Below, one piece after another: positions 1 to 5,321 of a stretch of DNA of 5,321 nt. This stretch comes from Deltaproteobacteria bacterium (GTDB lineage: Bacteria; Desulfobacterota; Desulfobulbia; Desulfobulbales; VMSU01): contig JAJSAA010000131.1 in assembly GCA_024274995.1 (NCBI GenBank), positions 1-5,321 of the forward strand, read 5' to 3'. The translations under genes and the position numbers were made by a program. Under the pieces are notes generated by a model. That model was not told where the DNA came from, made no database searches, and was given only the letters and a program-made list of their open reading frames with translations. Position 1 is the first letter of the stretch; each line of letters begins with the position of its first letter.

Positions 1-790
1 ACCCCTCTAAACTCACCTGATAAAAGATGGGGGTCTGGATGGCGCAGATTTTCTCTATTATTCCCCTGTCGGCGGGATTCCCCAGGATTGCCACCTGCAG
101 GTTTCTGTCCACCGCCGCCTGGTATAATTTTAGAAAATGGGGGTAAAGCAGAGGGTTGCCGCCGGTAAATGAGACCTGGCCCCGGACATTTCTTGCGAGG
201 CAGAACTCCCGGAGGTCATCCAGAATTTGTAAGCCCTGGGCGTAAGGCATGGCGGGCCGGGGACTGCGGTCGTAACAATGACGGCAATGGAGGTCGCAGC
301 TCTGGGTGATATGCCATTGCAGGGTGAAGACCTGAGCGGCCATGAACGCGGGATCAATTCCCTCGCCGCGAGGGAAGGATGGCGGCCGTCGGATTGTCGA
401 GGGCGGTCGGAGCAGGAGGCCGTTGTCCACCGCCGCCTGGAGCAGGCGGTCAATAGTTCCCACCGGTACCCCGCCTTGCCGGGCTGCTTCGGCGGGGCCG
501 AGGTCTTCGGCCATGATTTTTATGACCAGTAAATCATTATCAGCAGCGGTTTTCTGTAGCGGGCCGCTGGCCGGGTCATAATAGGTGAGAACGAACTCCC
601 GCCCCGGAGCGGGCTTTATTTTTTCATCTTTAAGCCGGGCGGGCAGACCGCGCCATTCTACCTGCCGCAGTTTGAGGCTGGGGTTTAAGGTCAGGCTGCG
701 AACCTGTTCATTCGTTAGACCTGGAGCCTGGGAGGTTTCCCGCCAGTCCTGCCGTAAAAGCTCTAATTCCTGATGATATGCCTTGTTCAT
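1..790 (-). CDS. Radical SAM enzyme, SbtM-like peptide maturase (3' end beyond window)
   Basis: This is the first 263 codons of a gene that runs off the left edge. Residues 165-172 (C165, C169, C172 in CDLHCRHC) form the CxxxCxxC motif that binds the radical SAM 4Fe-4S cluster. The usual GGEP motif reads GGNP at residues 210-213, and the read ends in a YQVSLEG strand typical of the core barrel. About 150 residues precede the core; they look like a family-specific N-terminal domain, perhaps for substrate recognition. This layout, with QWHITQSCDLHCRHCYDRS and FTGGNPLLYPHF, recalls the thio(seleno)oxazole-modification maturase SbtM, which is thought to modify small Cys/Sec peptides. That name comes from memory of the family and is not proven here; another peptide-modifying radical SAM family is possible. 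The ATG overlaps the stop of the upstream SAM hydrolase as ATGA. No strong Shine-Dalgarno is seen, so translation is probably coupled. No target peptide gene lies in the window. Confidence 0.85.
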   Translation of the reverse strand, partial: MNKAYHQELELLRQDWRETSQAPGLTNEQVRSLTLNPSLKLRQVEWRGLPARLKDEKIKPAPGREFVLTYYDPASGPLQKTAADNDLLVIKIMAEDLGPAEAARQGGVPVGTIDRLLQAAVDNGLLLRPPSTIRRPPSFPRGEGIDPAFMAAQVFTLQWHITQSCDLHCRHCYDRSPRPAMPYAQGLQILDDLREFCLARNVRGQVSFTGGNPLLYPHFLKLYQAAVDRNLQVAILGNPADRGIIEKICAIQTPIFYQVSLEG

Positions 791-1584
791 ATTCTGCCGC
801 CCGCCTCTATGATTACCGGCATGCCGATTCCGGCCCCTAATAAATCCGCTGCCCGGCCTTTGTTGACGGCAATTTCCAGGGTGTCTGAACTGTTGATAAT
901 GAGAAGCGCTCTGCCGGGAGCCGCCTGTTCATAGCTCTCGGCCATGAGAGTTATCTTGTGGTTATTAAGGCGGCCGGCCAGCGGCCCTGATAAAGGCGTT
1001 AAATCAGCGGCCTTGATATTGGTTATTATATTGCCGAAGGAATCAATATCTAAAATTATGCCGTGCAGTTGGCCGTCTTTGACTTTGGGGGGAGGTATCA
1101 GCGGCAGGGTGATTAACCGACGGGGTGAAATCTCCGGGCCGCAATCCGCGGGTTGTCCCCCGGAGGCGAGATGGGCGGCCACCGGGGCCATTATGTCCCG
1201 GCCGTGAAAGGTGCGGCTAATGGGTTTAAGATAAAGATCAGGGCGCTGGATAATAAAACATTTAGCCAGGGAGTGAGCAAGCGGCAGATGGCTCAAAACC
1301 CCGTTATCCGGGGCTATAAAATAATGGCCGTTCACCGTCAGCAGGATAATCTGCCGCCCTCCGCCCACCCCCGGATCAACCACCACGATATGGATGGCCG
1401 CGGCGGGGAAAAAACGCCAGGATGAGGCAATTATCATGGCCGCCTGGGCGATGTCGTGGCGGCGGATGGTATGGCAGAGATCAACAATCGTTACCCGCGG
1501 TGCCCGGCTGCTGATCACCCCCTTCATCTGGCCGCCGTAATGGCTGCCGGGGCCAAAATCAGTGGTCAGGGTAATAACTGTCAT
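787..1584 (-). CDS. SAM hydroxide adenosyltransferase (DUF62 SAM hydrolase)
   Basis: The 265-residue product is full length for the DUF62 family, which is related to SAM-dependent fluorinases and chlorinases. Members usually catalyse SAM + water to adenosine + methionine in the cytoplasm. The protein opens directly with the family's TLTTDFG strand (residues 5-11), which supports this ATG. The Asp-Arg-His triad that activates water in this family fits D70 (VVDPGVG), R77 (GGGR) and H127 (FHGRD). APDNGVL (91-97) and the C-terminal-domain motif DSFGNIITN (181-189) are also present, and the end carries the expected LEIAVNKGRAA-type strand. The usual DxYVGxMKG reads SHYGGQMKG here, a modest deviation. 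There is no halogenase-type insertion, so hydrolase is preferred over chlorinase or fluorinase. The gene lies 15 bp after the response regulator and overlaps the radical SAM gene by 4 bp. Its Shine-Dalgarno is weak, which fits operon coupling. Why this organism hydrolyses SAM is unknown; control of the SAM pool is one idea. Confidence 0.92.
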   Translation of the reverse strand: MTVITLTTDFGPGSHYGGQMKGVISSRAPRVTIVDLCHTIRRHDIAQAAMIIASSWRFFPAAAIHIVVVDPGVGGGRQIILLTVNGHYFIAPDNGVLSHLPLAHSLAKCFIIQRPDLYLKPISRTFHGRDIMAPVAAHLASGGQPADCGPEISPRRLITLPLIPPPKVKDGQLHGIILDIDSFGNIITNIKAADLTPLSGPLAGRLNNHKITLMAESYEQAAPGRALLIINSSDTLEIAVNKGRAADLLGAGIGMPVIIEAGGRI

Positions 1585-1599
1585 TAATCGTAACCATTA

Positions 1600-2994
1600 T
1601 TAGTCTTTATTCCGCAGGTCAGTAAGGTCGTATTCTTTAATCTTATAGAGAAGAGCCGGGATGCTTATCTCCAGGAGGGCGGCGGCCTTGGTTCGGTTGT
1701 CATGGGTCTCCGCCAGGGCTTTGGAAATCAGAATCTTTTCCATGACCGCCCGGTTCTTTTTGATGGAAAAACCGTCGAAGTTATTGCCGGCAAGCGCAGT
1801 GCCGCAGCCCCGCTGGCGCAGCTCATCGGGCAGACCGTCGGCGCGCAGCATATCGCCTTCACCGAGGGCCATGCTGCGTTCAATGACATTTTCCAGTTCC
1901 CGGACATTGCCGGGCCAGGGATAGTTGATCAACTTCTGCATACACGGCCCCTCCACGCCCTTAAAGGTCAGGCTCAGGCGCTGGTTGTATTTTTTGAGAA
2001 AGAAATCGACCAGGAGGGGGATGTCTTCCGGGCGTTGGCGCAGAGCCGGCACCTCAATGGCTAAAACATTTATCCGATAAAAGAGATCCTCCCTGAAGCG
2101 GTTCTCCCTGACCTCCTCCGGCAGGTTCCTGGAGGTGGCGGCGATAATCCGCACATCAACCTTAATTGATTTACTCTGCCCCAGGGGGCGGATGGTTTCT
2201 TCCTGGAGGGCGCGCAGCAGTTTTACCTGCAAGGGACTGGGCATGTCACCAATCTCATCTAAGAACAGGGTGCCGCCGTCGGCCTCTTCAAAAAGGCCTT
2301 TTTTCTCCTGATGGGCATCGGTGAAGGCCCCCTTGGCGTGGCCGAATAATTCACTCTCTAATAAGGTTTCAGGGATGCCGCCGCAGTTTAAGTCAATGAT
2401 GGCCTTATGACGGCGGATGCTGTTGTAGTGGATGGCCCGGGCGATAAGCTCCTTGCCGGTGCCGGATTCGCCAGTGATTAATACCGTGGTTTTGTAATTG
2501 GCAATCTTCTGAATGGTAGCGAAGATATGGCGCATGCTTCGGCTTTTGGCGACAATATTGGCAAAGATATATTTATCTTCCAGCTCTTTCTGCAGACGGC
2601 AGTTTTCTTTGCGCAACCGGGCCTTATCTTCGGCCTGCTGGAGGGTGAGGATAATTTCATCATCGGACTGAAAGGGCTTGGCGATGAAATCGCTGGCCCC
2701 CAGTTTAAAGGCCGCCTTGGCATTCTCAAGCTCGGCGTGGCCGGAGATGACGGTAATGATGGAATCAACGGCGTTTTCCTGCAGCTTTTTGATGAAGGTC
2801 AGGCCGTCCATCACCGGCATATCAATGTCGGTAATGATATGATCGAAGAACTCTTCCTCCACCCTGGCCATGGCGGTCTTGCCGTTGGCCGCCAGTTCCA
2901 CCTCGTAGCCGTTAGCGGTCAGAATGGCGGATAATACCTCTCGGATTACCTCTTCATCATCAACTAATAAAACTCGTTTCAGTTTGTCTGCCAC
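1600..2994 (-). CDS. NtrC-family sigma-54-dependent response regulator
   Basis: This 464-residue protein has the three-domain layout of AtoC/ZraR/NtrC. The receiver (about 6-120) has the acidic pair D12/D13, phosphoacceptor D56 in TDIDMP, S84 and K106. A helical linker (about 120-145) leads to the sigma-54-interaction AAA+ domain. There, Walker A is GESGTGKE (175-182), Walker B is FLDEIGDM (244-251), the arginine-finger region is FREDLFYR (300-307) and WPGNVREL is at 360-367. The C-terminal Fis-type helix-turn-helix (about 430-456) ends in ALLEISIPALLYKIKEYDL. Known role of the family: after phosphorylation it oligomerises, hydrolyses ATP and opens sigma-54 promoters. The loop that touches sigma-54 reads GAFTDA (222-227) instead of GAFTGA, a variant found naturally in some activators. 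The start is GTG, chosen because AAGGAG lies 8 nt upstream. No histidine kinase lies in the window, so the partner is unknown. It is the first gene of the leftward block. Confidence 0.96.
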   Translation of the reverse strand: MADKLKRVLLVDDEEVIREVLSAILTANGYEVELAANGKTAMARVEEEFFDHIITDIDMPVMDGLTFIKKLQENAVDSIITVISGHAELENAKAAFKLGASDFIAKPFQSDDEIILTLQQAEDKARLRKENCRLQKELEDKYIFANIVAKSRSMRHIFATIQKIANYKTTVLITGESGTGKELIARAIHYNSIRRHKAIIDLNCGGIPETLLESELFGHAKGAFTDAHQEKKGLFEEADGGTLFLDEIGDMPSPLQVKLLRALQEETIRPLGQSKSIKVDVRIIAATSRNLPEEVRENRFREDLFYRINVLAIEVPALRQRPEDIPLLVDFFLKKYNQRLSLTFKGVEGPCMQKLINYPWPGNVRELENVIERSMALGEGDMLRADGLPDELRQRGCGTALAGNNFDGFSIKKNRAVMEKILISKALAETHDNRTKAAALLEISIPALLYKIKEYDLTDLRNKD

Positions 2995-3002
2995 TATTAT
3001 CT

Positions 3003-3008
3003 CTCCTT
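3003..3008 (-). promoter_or_regulatory. Ribosome binding site of the response regulator
   Basis: On the minus strand AAGGAG lies 8 nt before the GTG at 2994-2992. It is a strong Shine-Dalgarno and fixes the non-ATG start of the regulator. Confidence 0.8.
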
Positions 3009-3039
3009 ACAGATCCCTGATTATGGCTGGGCCGCGATC

Positions 3040-3053
3040 CCATTGACCAATGG
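3040..3053. repeat. 14-bp palindrome CCATTG-AC-CAATGG, possible operator
   Basis: The arms CCATTG (3040-3045) and CAATGG (3048-3053) are perfect reverse complements around AC. The site lies about 45 nt upstream of the regulator's GTG, downstream of its predicted promoter and therefore in the 5' leader. It could be a binding site for a dimeric regulator, possibly for autoregulation, or a small hairpin. The symmetry is seen directly; the function is inferred. Confidence 0.4.
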
Positions 3054-3078
3054 TATAAACAACCTGAAAAACAATTTT

Positions 3079-3107
3079 ATATTACTGTAGTTCTCATGTT
3101 CCCTCAA
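3079..3107 (-). promoter_or_regulatory. Putative sigma-70 promoter for the regulator and leftward operon
   Basis: On the minus strand a -35-like TTGAGG (3107-3102) is followed after exactly 17 bp by a -10-like TAATAT (3084-3079). Each hexamer matches the consensus at 4 of 6 positions and the spacing is ideal. Transcription would begin near 3072, giving a leader of about 78 nt before the GTG. This is the best match between the two divergent blocks but is moderate in strength. Confidence 0.4.
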
Positions 3108-3149
3108 CCTTGTTGATAAAGTTGTGCCGCCGGGCAGTTCCTTTTTTTG

Positions 3150-3157
3150 TTGTACAA
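3150..3157. repeat. Palindrome TTGTACAA in the -35 region of the rightward promoter
   Basis: This perfect 8-bp palindrome ends 18 bp before the TATAAT hexamer of the rightward promoter, where a -35 element would sit, while no good TTGACA is present there. It might bind a regulator in place of a -35 contact. An 8-bp palindrome can occur by chance, so confidence is low. Confidence 0.25.
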
Positions 3158-3161
3158 TCAG

Positions 3162-3200
3162 GCAATATTATGTGATATAATTAGAAAAACGGAATATTGC
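3162..3200. repeat. 8-bp perfect inverted repeat GCAATATT...AATATTGC around the rightward promoter
   Basis: GCAATATT (3162-3169) and its exact reverse complement AATATTGC (3193-3200) are separated by 23 bp. The arms bracket the predicted -10 element and the expected transcription start near 3188. The centre-to-centre spacing is 31 bp, close to three helical turns, so both half sites would face the same side of the DNA. This geometry suits a repressor operator. The repeat is seen directly; its role is inferred. Confidence 0.4.
3173..3181 (+). promoter_or_regulatory. Putative extended -10 promoter (TGATATAAT) for the rightward operon
   Basis: A perfect TATAAT (3176-3181) is preceded by TGA, giving the TGn extended -10 element that can substitute for a poor -35. 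No good TTGACA lies 16-18 bp upstream. Transcription would start around 3188, about 60 nt before the ATG at 3249. Confidence 0.5.
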
Positions 3201-3234
3201 TGGTAAATACTGATAGTCTCAAATGGCCTTTTGC

Positions 3235-3244
3235 GGGGAGGGAG
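3235..3244 (+). promoter_or_regulatory. Ribosome binding site deciding the start at 3249
   Basis: The purine run GGGGAGGGAG ends 4 nt before ATG 3249, and its first GGGGAG lies 8 nt away. An in-frame TTG at 3231 lies upstream of this run, so using it would place the Shine-Dalgarno inside the coding region; the ATG is preferred. Confidence 0.75.
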
Positions 3245-3248
3245 TGAT

Positions 3249-4055
3249 ATGAGTAAAAAAATGCGCCTTGGTGAAATACTGGTTCACAAGAAACTGGCCA
3301 AAATAGAAGATATTGATGAGGCGGTACGGATTCAGGTGGGCGGTAACCGCCGTCTGGGTTATATCCTCATTAAAATGGGGGTGATCAGCGACGATCAATT
3401 GATGGATATTCTCTCCGCTCAGTTAGACGTGCCGATTATCAGGATTGACGATGAATTTTCCCCCGAAGTCAAGGGGGCTATCCCCCGTTACCTCTGTCAG
3501 AAATATACGGTACTGCCCATTGCCAAAGGGGGTAATAATATCCTTAATCTGGCTATGGTTGATCCCTCGGACGATGATGCCATCAAAGATATTGAGGGCT
3601 ATACCGGCATGGTGGTCAAGCCCATGCTGGCCCGGGAAAAGGATATCTCACAGGCCATCAACTCTCATATCCCCTTTTCGGTTCGTGATATTTTTAATCC
3701 CCAGGTCTATGGTCGTGCCACCCGGATAATCTCACTCATTGCCTTGGTTTTGTTAGTGATTGTCGGCATTGCCTCCTACCAGTATATTAGGGTGGAAAAA
3801 TATGGTACCGTCTCGGTAATTGGCGATTCCAAAACCTTTAAAAACCATGATTTAATGGTGGGGGTTGAGGGTAACGGTAAAATTTCTCTGCTTGGTCACG
3901 GGGCCTATTCCAAGGGCTTTTATTCAGTCTCTTTTACCTCTGACGCAGCCCTGCGGGCCTTTCTGGAGCAGAAAAGGAAAAATTTTTCAGATAAGCAATA
4001 TGATTGGTTAAACTGGGTAATCAGTAATCAATTGTCGGCCCGTAAGCCCCGTTAA
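3249..4055 (+). CDS. Membrane-anchored MshEN (GspE N-terminal) domain protein, predicted c-di-GMP receptor
   Basis: The 268-residue protein starts with two 24-residue motifs, residues 6-29 and 35-58, joined by exactly 5 residues. This is the layout of the MshEN domain that binds cyclic di-GMP in MshE-type ATPases. Copy 2 (RLGYILIKMGVISDD...AQ) matches RLGxxhhxxGhhx4Lx3Lx2Q fully. Copy 1 keeps RLG and the last Gln but has K15 for Gly and A17 for a larger aliphatic residue. The rest of a T2SSE_N-like fold follows (about 60-140, with the LNLAMVDPSDDDAI segment). There is no ATPase domain. One hydrophobic helix (about 160-177), preceded by R156 and R159, predicts a cytoplasmic N-terminus and a roughly 90-residue periplasmic C-terminus of unknown type. 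An inferred role is to pass a c-di-GMP signal to a membrane partner. The next gene begins 2 bp after its stop, so they are probably co-transcribed. The start follows the ribosome binding site just upstream. Confidence 0.85.
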   Translation: MSKKMRLGEILVHKKLAKIEDIDEAVRIQVGGNRRLGYILIKMGVISDDQLMDILSAQLDVPIIRIDDEFSPEVKGAIPRYLCQKYTVLPIAKGGNNILNLAMVDPSDDDAIKDIEGYTGMVVKPMLAREKDISQAINSHIPFSVRDIFNPQVYGRATRIISLIALVLLVIVGIASYQYIRVEKYGTVSVIGDSKTFKNHDLMVGVEGNGKISLLGHGAYSKGFYSVSFTSDAALRAFLEQKRKNFSDKQYDWLNWVISNQLSARKPR

Positions 4056-4057
4056 TT

Positions 4058-5321
4058 TTGAGCCCTGGGACGACTGACAGCCCTGCTGCTTCTCTGTCTG
4101 AGAGGATATGGTGCTATCTCTGGCCCCGGCCGGCGGCGGATGCTCCTTGGCTCCGCCGTACTCTCGGGGCTGCCTTTCGGATTATTGCCGTATTCTGGCG
4201 CGAATTTCAGCGGAACAATCTTCCCATGCGCTCCAGTGCCCTGACCTTTACCATTGTTCTTTCTCTGGTACCCACCCTGGCCCTGGGAACGGCGGTTTTG
4301 AAGGGCCTGGGGGCTGGAGATCAGATGCGGCAGGCGGCCTTTCGTTTTGTCGATCAGATTGAAGGGCCGCCTGAAGTGCAGTCTGCCCCAGCCAGGCAAG
4401 AGGCCGGCACTAAGGCACCTGTGGCCGCCAGCCGTCCGGGACATGGTGCTCCGCCGGCTGCAGCTGCCGAAGATCAGCTGATTGCCGGTCATCTTCATAC
4501 CGCCGTGGCTAAAATTTTTGATTATGTTGACCGGACAGATTTTGCCGCCCTGGGGGCCTTTGGTATTATTGGTTTGGTCTTTGCCGTGTTAAGCGTTTTG
4601 GGCCGCATTGAACAGGCCATGAATGTAATCTGGCAGGCCCGGCAGGGGCGGCCCTTTGGCCGCAAGCTCATGGACTATCTGGCTTTGATGATTTTGTTGC
4701 CCCTGAGTGTTAATCTTGGTTTTGCCACGGAGGCCATGCTCCAGAATCAGAACATTATTCAACGGATTGCCATTATTCTGCCCATTGCCTGGCTGGCGGC
4801 CTTCATCTTTAAACTGCTGCCCTTACTTATTGTTGTTGTTACCTTCTCCGTTCTTTACCGCTTTCTGCCCAATGCCAGGGTCGGTATGTTTCCCGCCCTG
4901 ATCGGCGGGGTCATGGGCGGGGTCAGCTGGTTTGTAATTCAAGCCGTTTATGTGCGTCTGCAGATCGGGGTGGCGAGATACAACGCCATTTATGGTTCCT
5001 TCGCTACCTTGCCTCTTTTTCTGCTCTGGCTGAATATTGCCTGGATTGTCTTTCTATCCGGGGCCGAGTTTGCCTTTGCCTGCCAGATGTTTAAGGATTA
5101 CACCTGGCGGCGGCCCCGCCTGAATCCCTACAACCGCCTGGCCCTGGCCTTTGATCTCTTAGACGATATTTTCAGCGATTTTTCAGCCCGTAAGCTTAGC
5201 ACCACTGCCGTGCTGTATGAACGGCACAACCGCTACGACCAGAAAGTAATTGCCCAGGTTCTCACTCTGCTTACCGAGGGTGGTCTGCTGCGCCGGGTGG
5301 AATATGGTGACTCTTATGTTC
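4058..5321 (+). CDS. YihY/BrkB-family inner-membrane protein (3' end beyond window)
   Basis: 421 codons are visible before the right edge. Residues 56-84 (PMRSSALTFTIVLSLVP and following) carry the RASALTY-like signature and first membrane helix. Further helices lie near 162-182, 206-224, 235-270, 285-305 and 310-340, including GRIEQAMNVIW (182-192) and the YGSFATLPLFLLWLNIAW block, all typical of YihY. The family was once called RNase BN, but that activity belongs to another protein; its true role is unsettled. Residues about 102-140 form a Pro/Ala-rich low-complexity stretch between helices 1 and 2. From about residue 360 a soluble tail follows, with a winged-helix-like segment (STTAVLYERHNRYDQKVIAQ onwards). 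The start is uncertain: the frame has a stop at 4043-4045 and no ATG before residue 57, so TTG at 4058, 2 bp after the previous stop, is chosen. It has no clear Shine-Dalgarno, so reinitiation after the upstream gene is inferred. Confidence 0.88.
   Translation, partial: MSPGTTDSPAASLSERIWCYLWPRPAADAPWLRRTLGAAFRIIAVFWREFQRNNLPMRSSALTFTIVLSLVPTLALGTAVLKGLGAGDQMRQAAFRFVDQIEGPPEVQSAPARQEAGTKAPVAASRPGHGAPPAAAAEDQLIAGHLHTAVAKIFDYVDRTDFAALGAFGIIGLVFAVLSVLGRIEQAMNVIWQARQGRPFGRKLMDYLALMILLPLSVNLGFATEAMLQNQNIIQRIAIILPIAWLAAFIFKLLPLLIVVVTFSVLYRFLPNARVGMFPALIGGVMGGVSWFVIQAVYVRLQIGVARYNAIYGSFATLPLFLLWLNIAWIVFLSGAEFAFACQMFKDYTWRRPRLNPYNRLALAFDLLDDIFSDFSARKLSTTAVLYERHNRYDQKVIAQVLTLLTEGGLLRRVEYGDSYV

Noticed and set aside
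130..453. 107-codon minus-strand frame inside the radical SAM gene
   Set aside because: It is an out-of-frame shadow; the frame from 790 carries the CxxxCxxC and GGNP motifs over the same bases.
1153..1425. 90-codon plus-strand frame opposite the DUF62 gene
   Set aside because: It is a shadow of the conserved hydrolase coding region with no supporting signals.
2527..2934. 135-codon plus-strand open frame opposite the response regulator
   Set aside because: It mirrors the receiver and AAA+ coding sequence of a clear gene, has no recognisable domain and no ribosome binding site.
3125..3148. Small stem (TGCC/GGCA) followed by a run of T as a terminator
   Set aside because: The stem is only 4 bp, the T run starts 5 bp later, and no plus-strand gene lies upstream to be terminated.
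3224..3233. TGGCCTTTTGC as a sigma-54 -24/-12 promoter
   Set aside because: The GG and GC are only 6 bp apart, while sigma-54 promoters need about 10 bp between them; it also overlaps the ribosome binding region.
4108..4362. 84-codon plus-strand frame starting at ATG 4108 behind GAGAGG
   Set aside because: The start looks good, but the product has no family features and the other frame carries the conserved YihY sequence here.
4052..4498. 148-codon minus-strand open frame opposite the YihY gene
   Set aside because: The sense strand encodes the conserved YihY N-terminus; the antisense product is a low-complexity, Arg/Pro-rich sequence.

Overview
The window suggests a Gram-negative bacterium, most likely of the former Deltaproteobacteria (Desulfobacterota). 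This is an inference from the gene mix: an SbtM-like radical SAM maturase, a sigma-54-type response regulator, a GspE/MshE N-terminal-domain membrane protein and a YihY/BrkB protein with a long C-terminal tail. Base composition is moderate and coding density is high. No RNA gene, CRISPR array, insertion sequence or integration site was recognised.

The layout is two divergent gene blocks separated by about 250 bp (2995-3248). The leftward block (minus strand, 2994 to 1) reads: an NtrC-family response regulator with receiver, AAA+ and Fis-type HTH domains and a GAFTDA loop; then, after 15 bp, a DUF62 SAM hydrolase (SAM hydroxide adenosyltransferase); then, with an ATGA stop/start overlap, a radical SAM enzyme cut by the window edge. 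The last resembles the thio(seleno)oxazole peptide maturase SbtM. The two enzymes both use SAM and are translationally coupled.

The rightward block (plus strand, 3249 to the edge) reads: a 268-residue membrane protein with an N-terminal MshEN domain, which is a predicted c-di-GMP sensor; then, 2 bp later, a YihY/BrkB-family inner-membrane protein with a weak TTG start. It has a Pro/Ala-rich insert and a probable winged-helix C-terminus and is cut by the edge.

The intergenic region holds an extended -10 promoter for the rightward genes, flanked by a perfect 8-bp inverted repeat and preceded by the palindrome TTGTACAA. It also holds a plausible sigma-70 promoter and a 14-bp palindrome in the leader of the regulator. 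These are the best candidates for regulatory sites. No sigma-54 (-24/-12) promoter was found.

The most interesting items are the stand-alone, membrane-anchored c-di-GMP receptor candidate paired with a YihY protein, and the coupling of a SAM-hydrolysing enzyme to a SAM-consuming peptide maturase.
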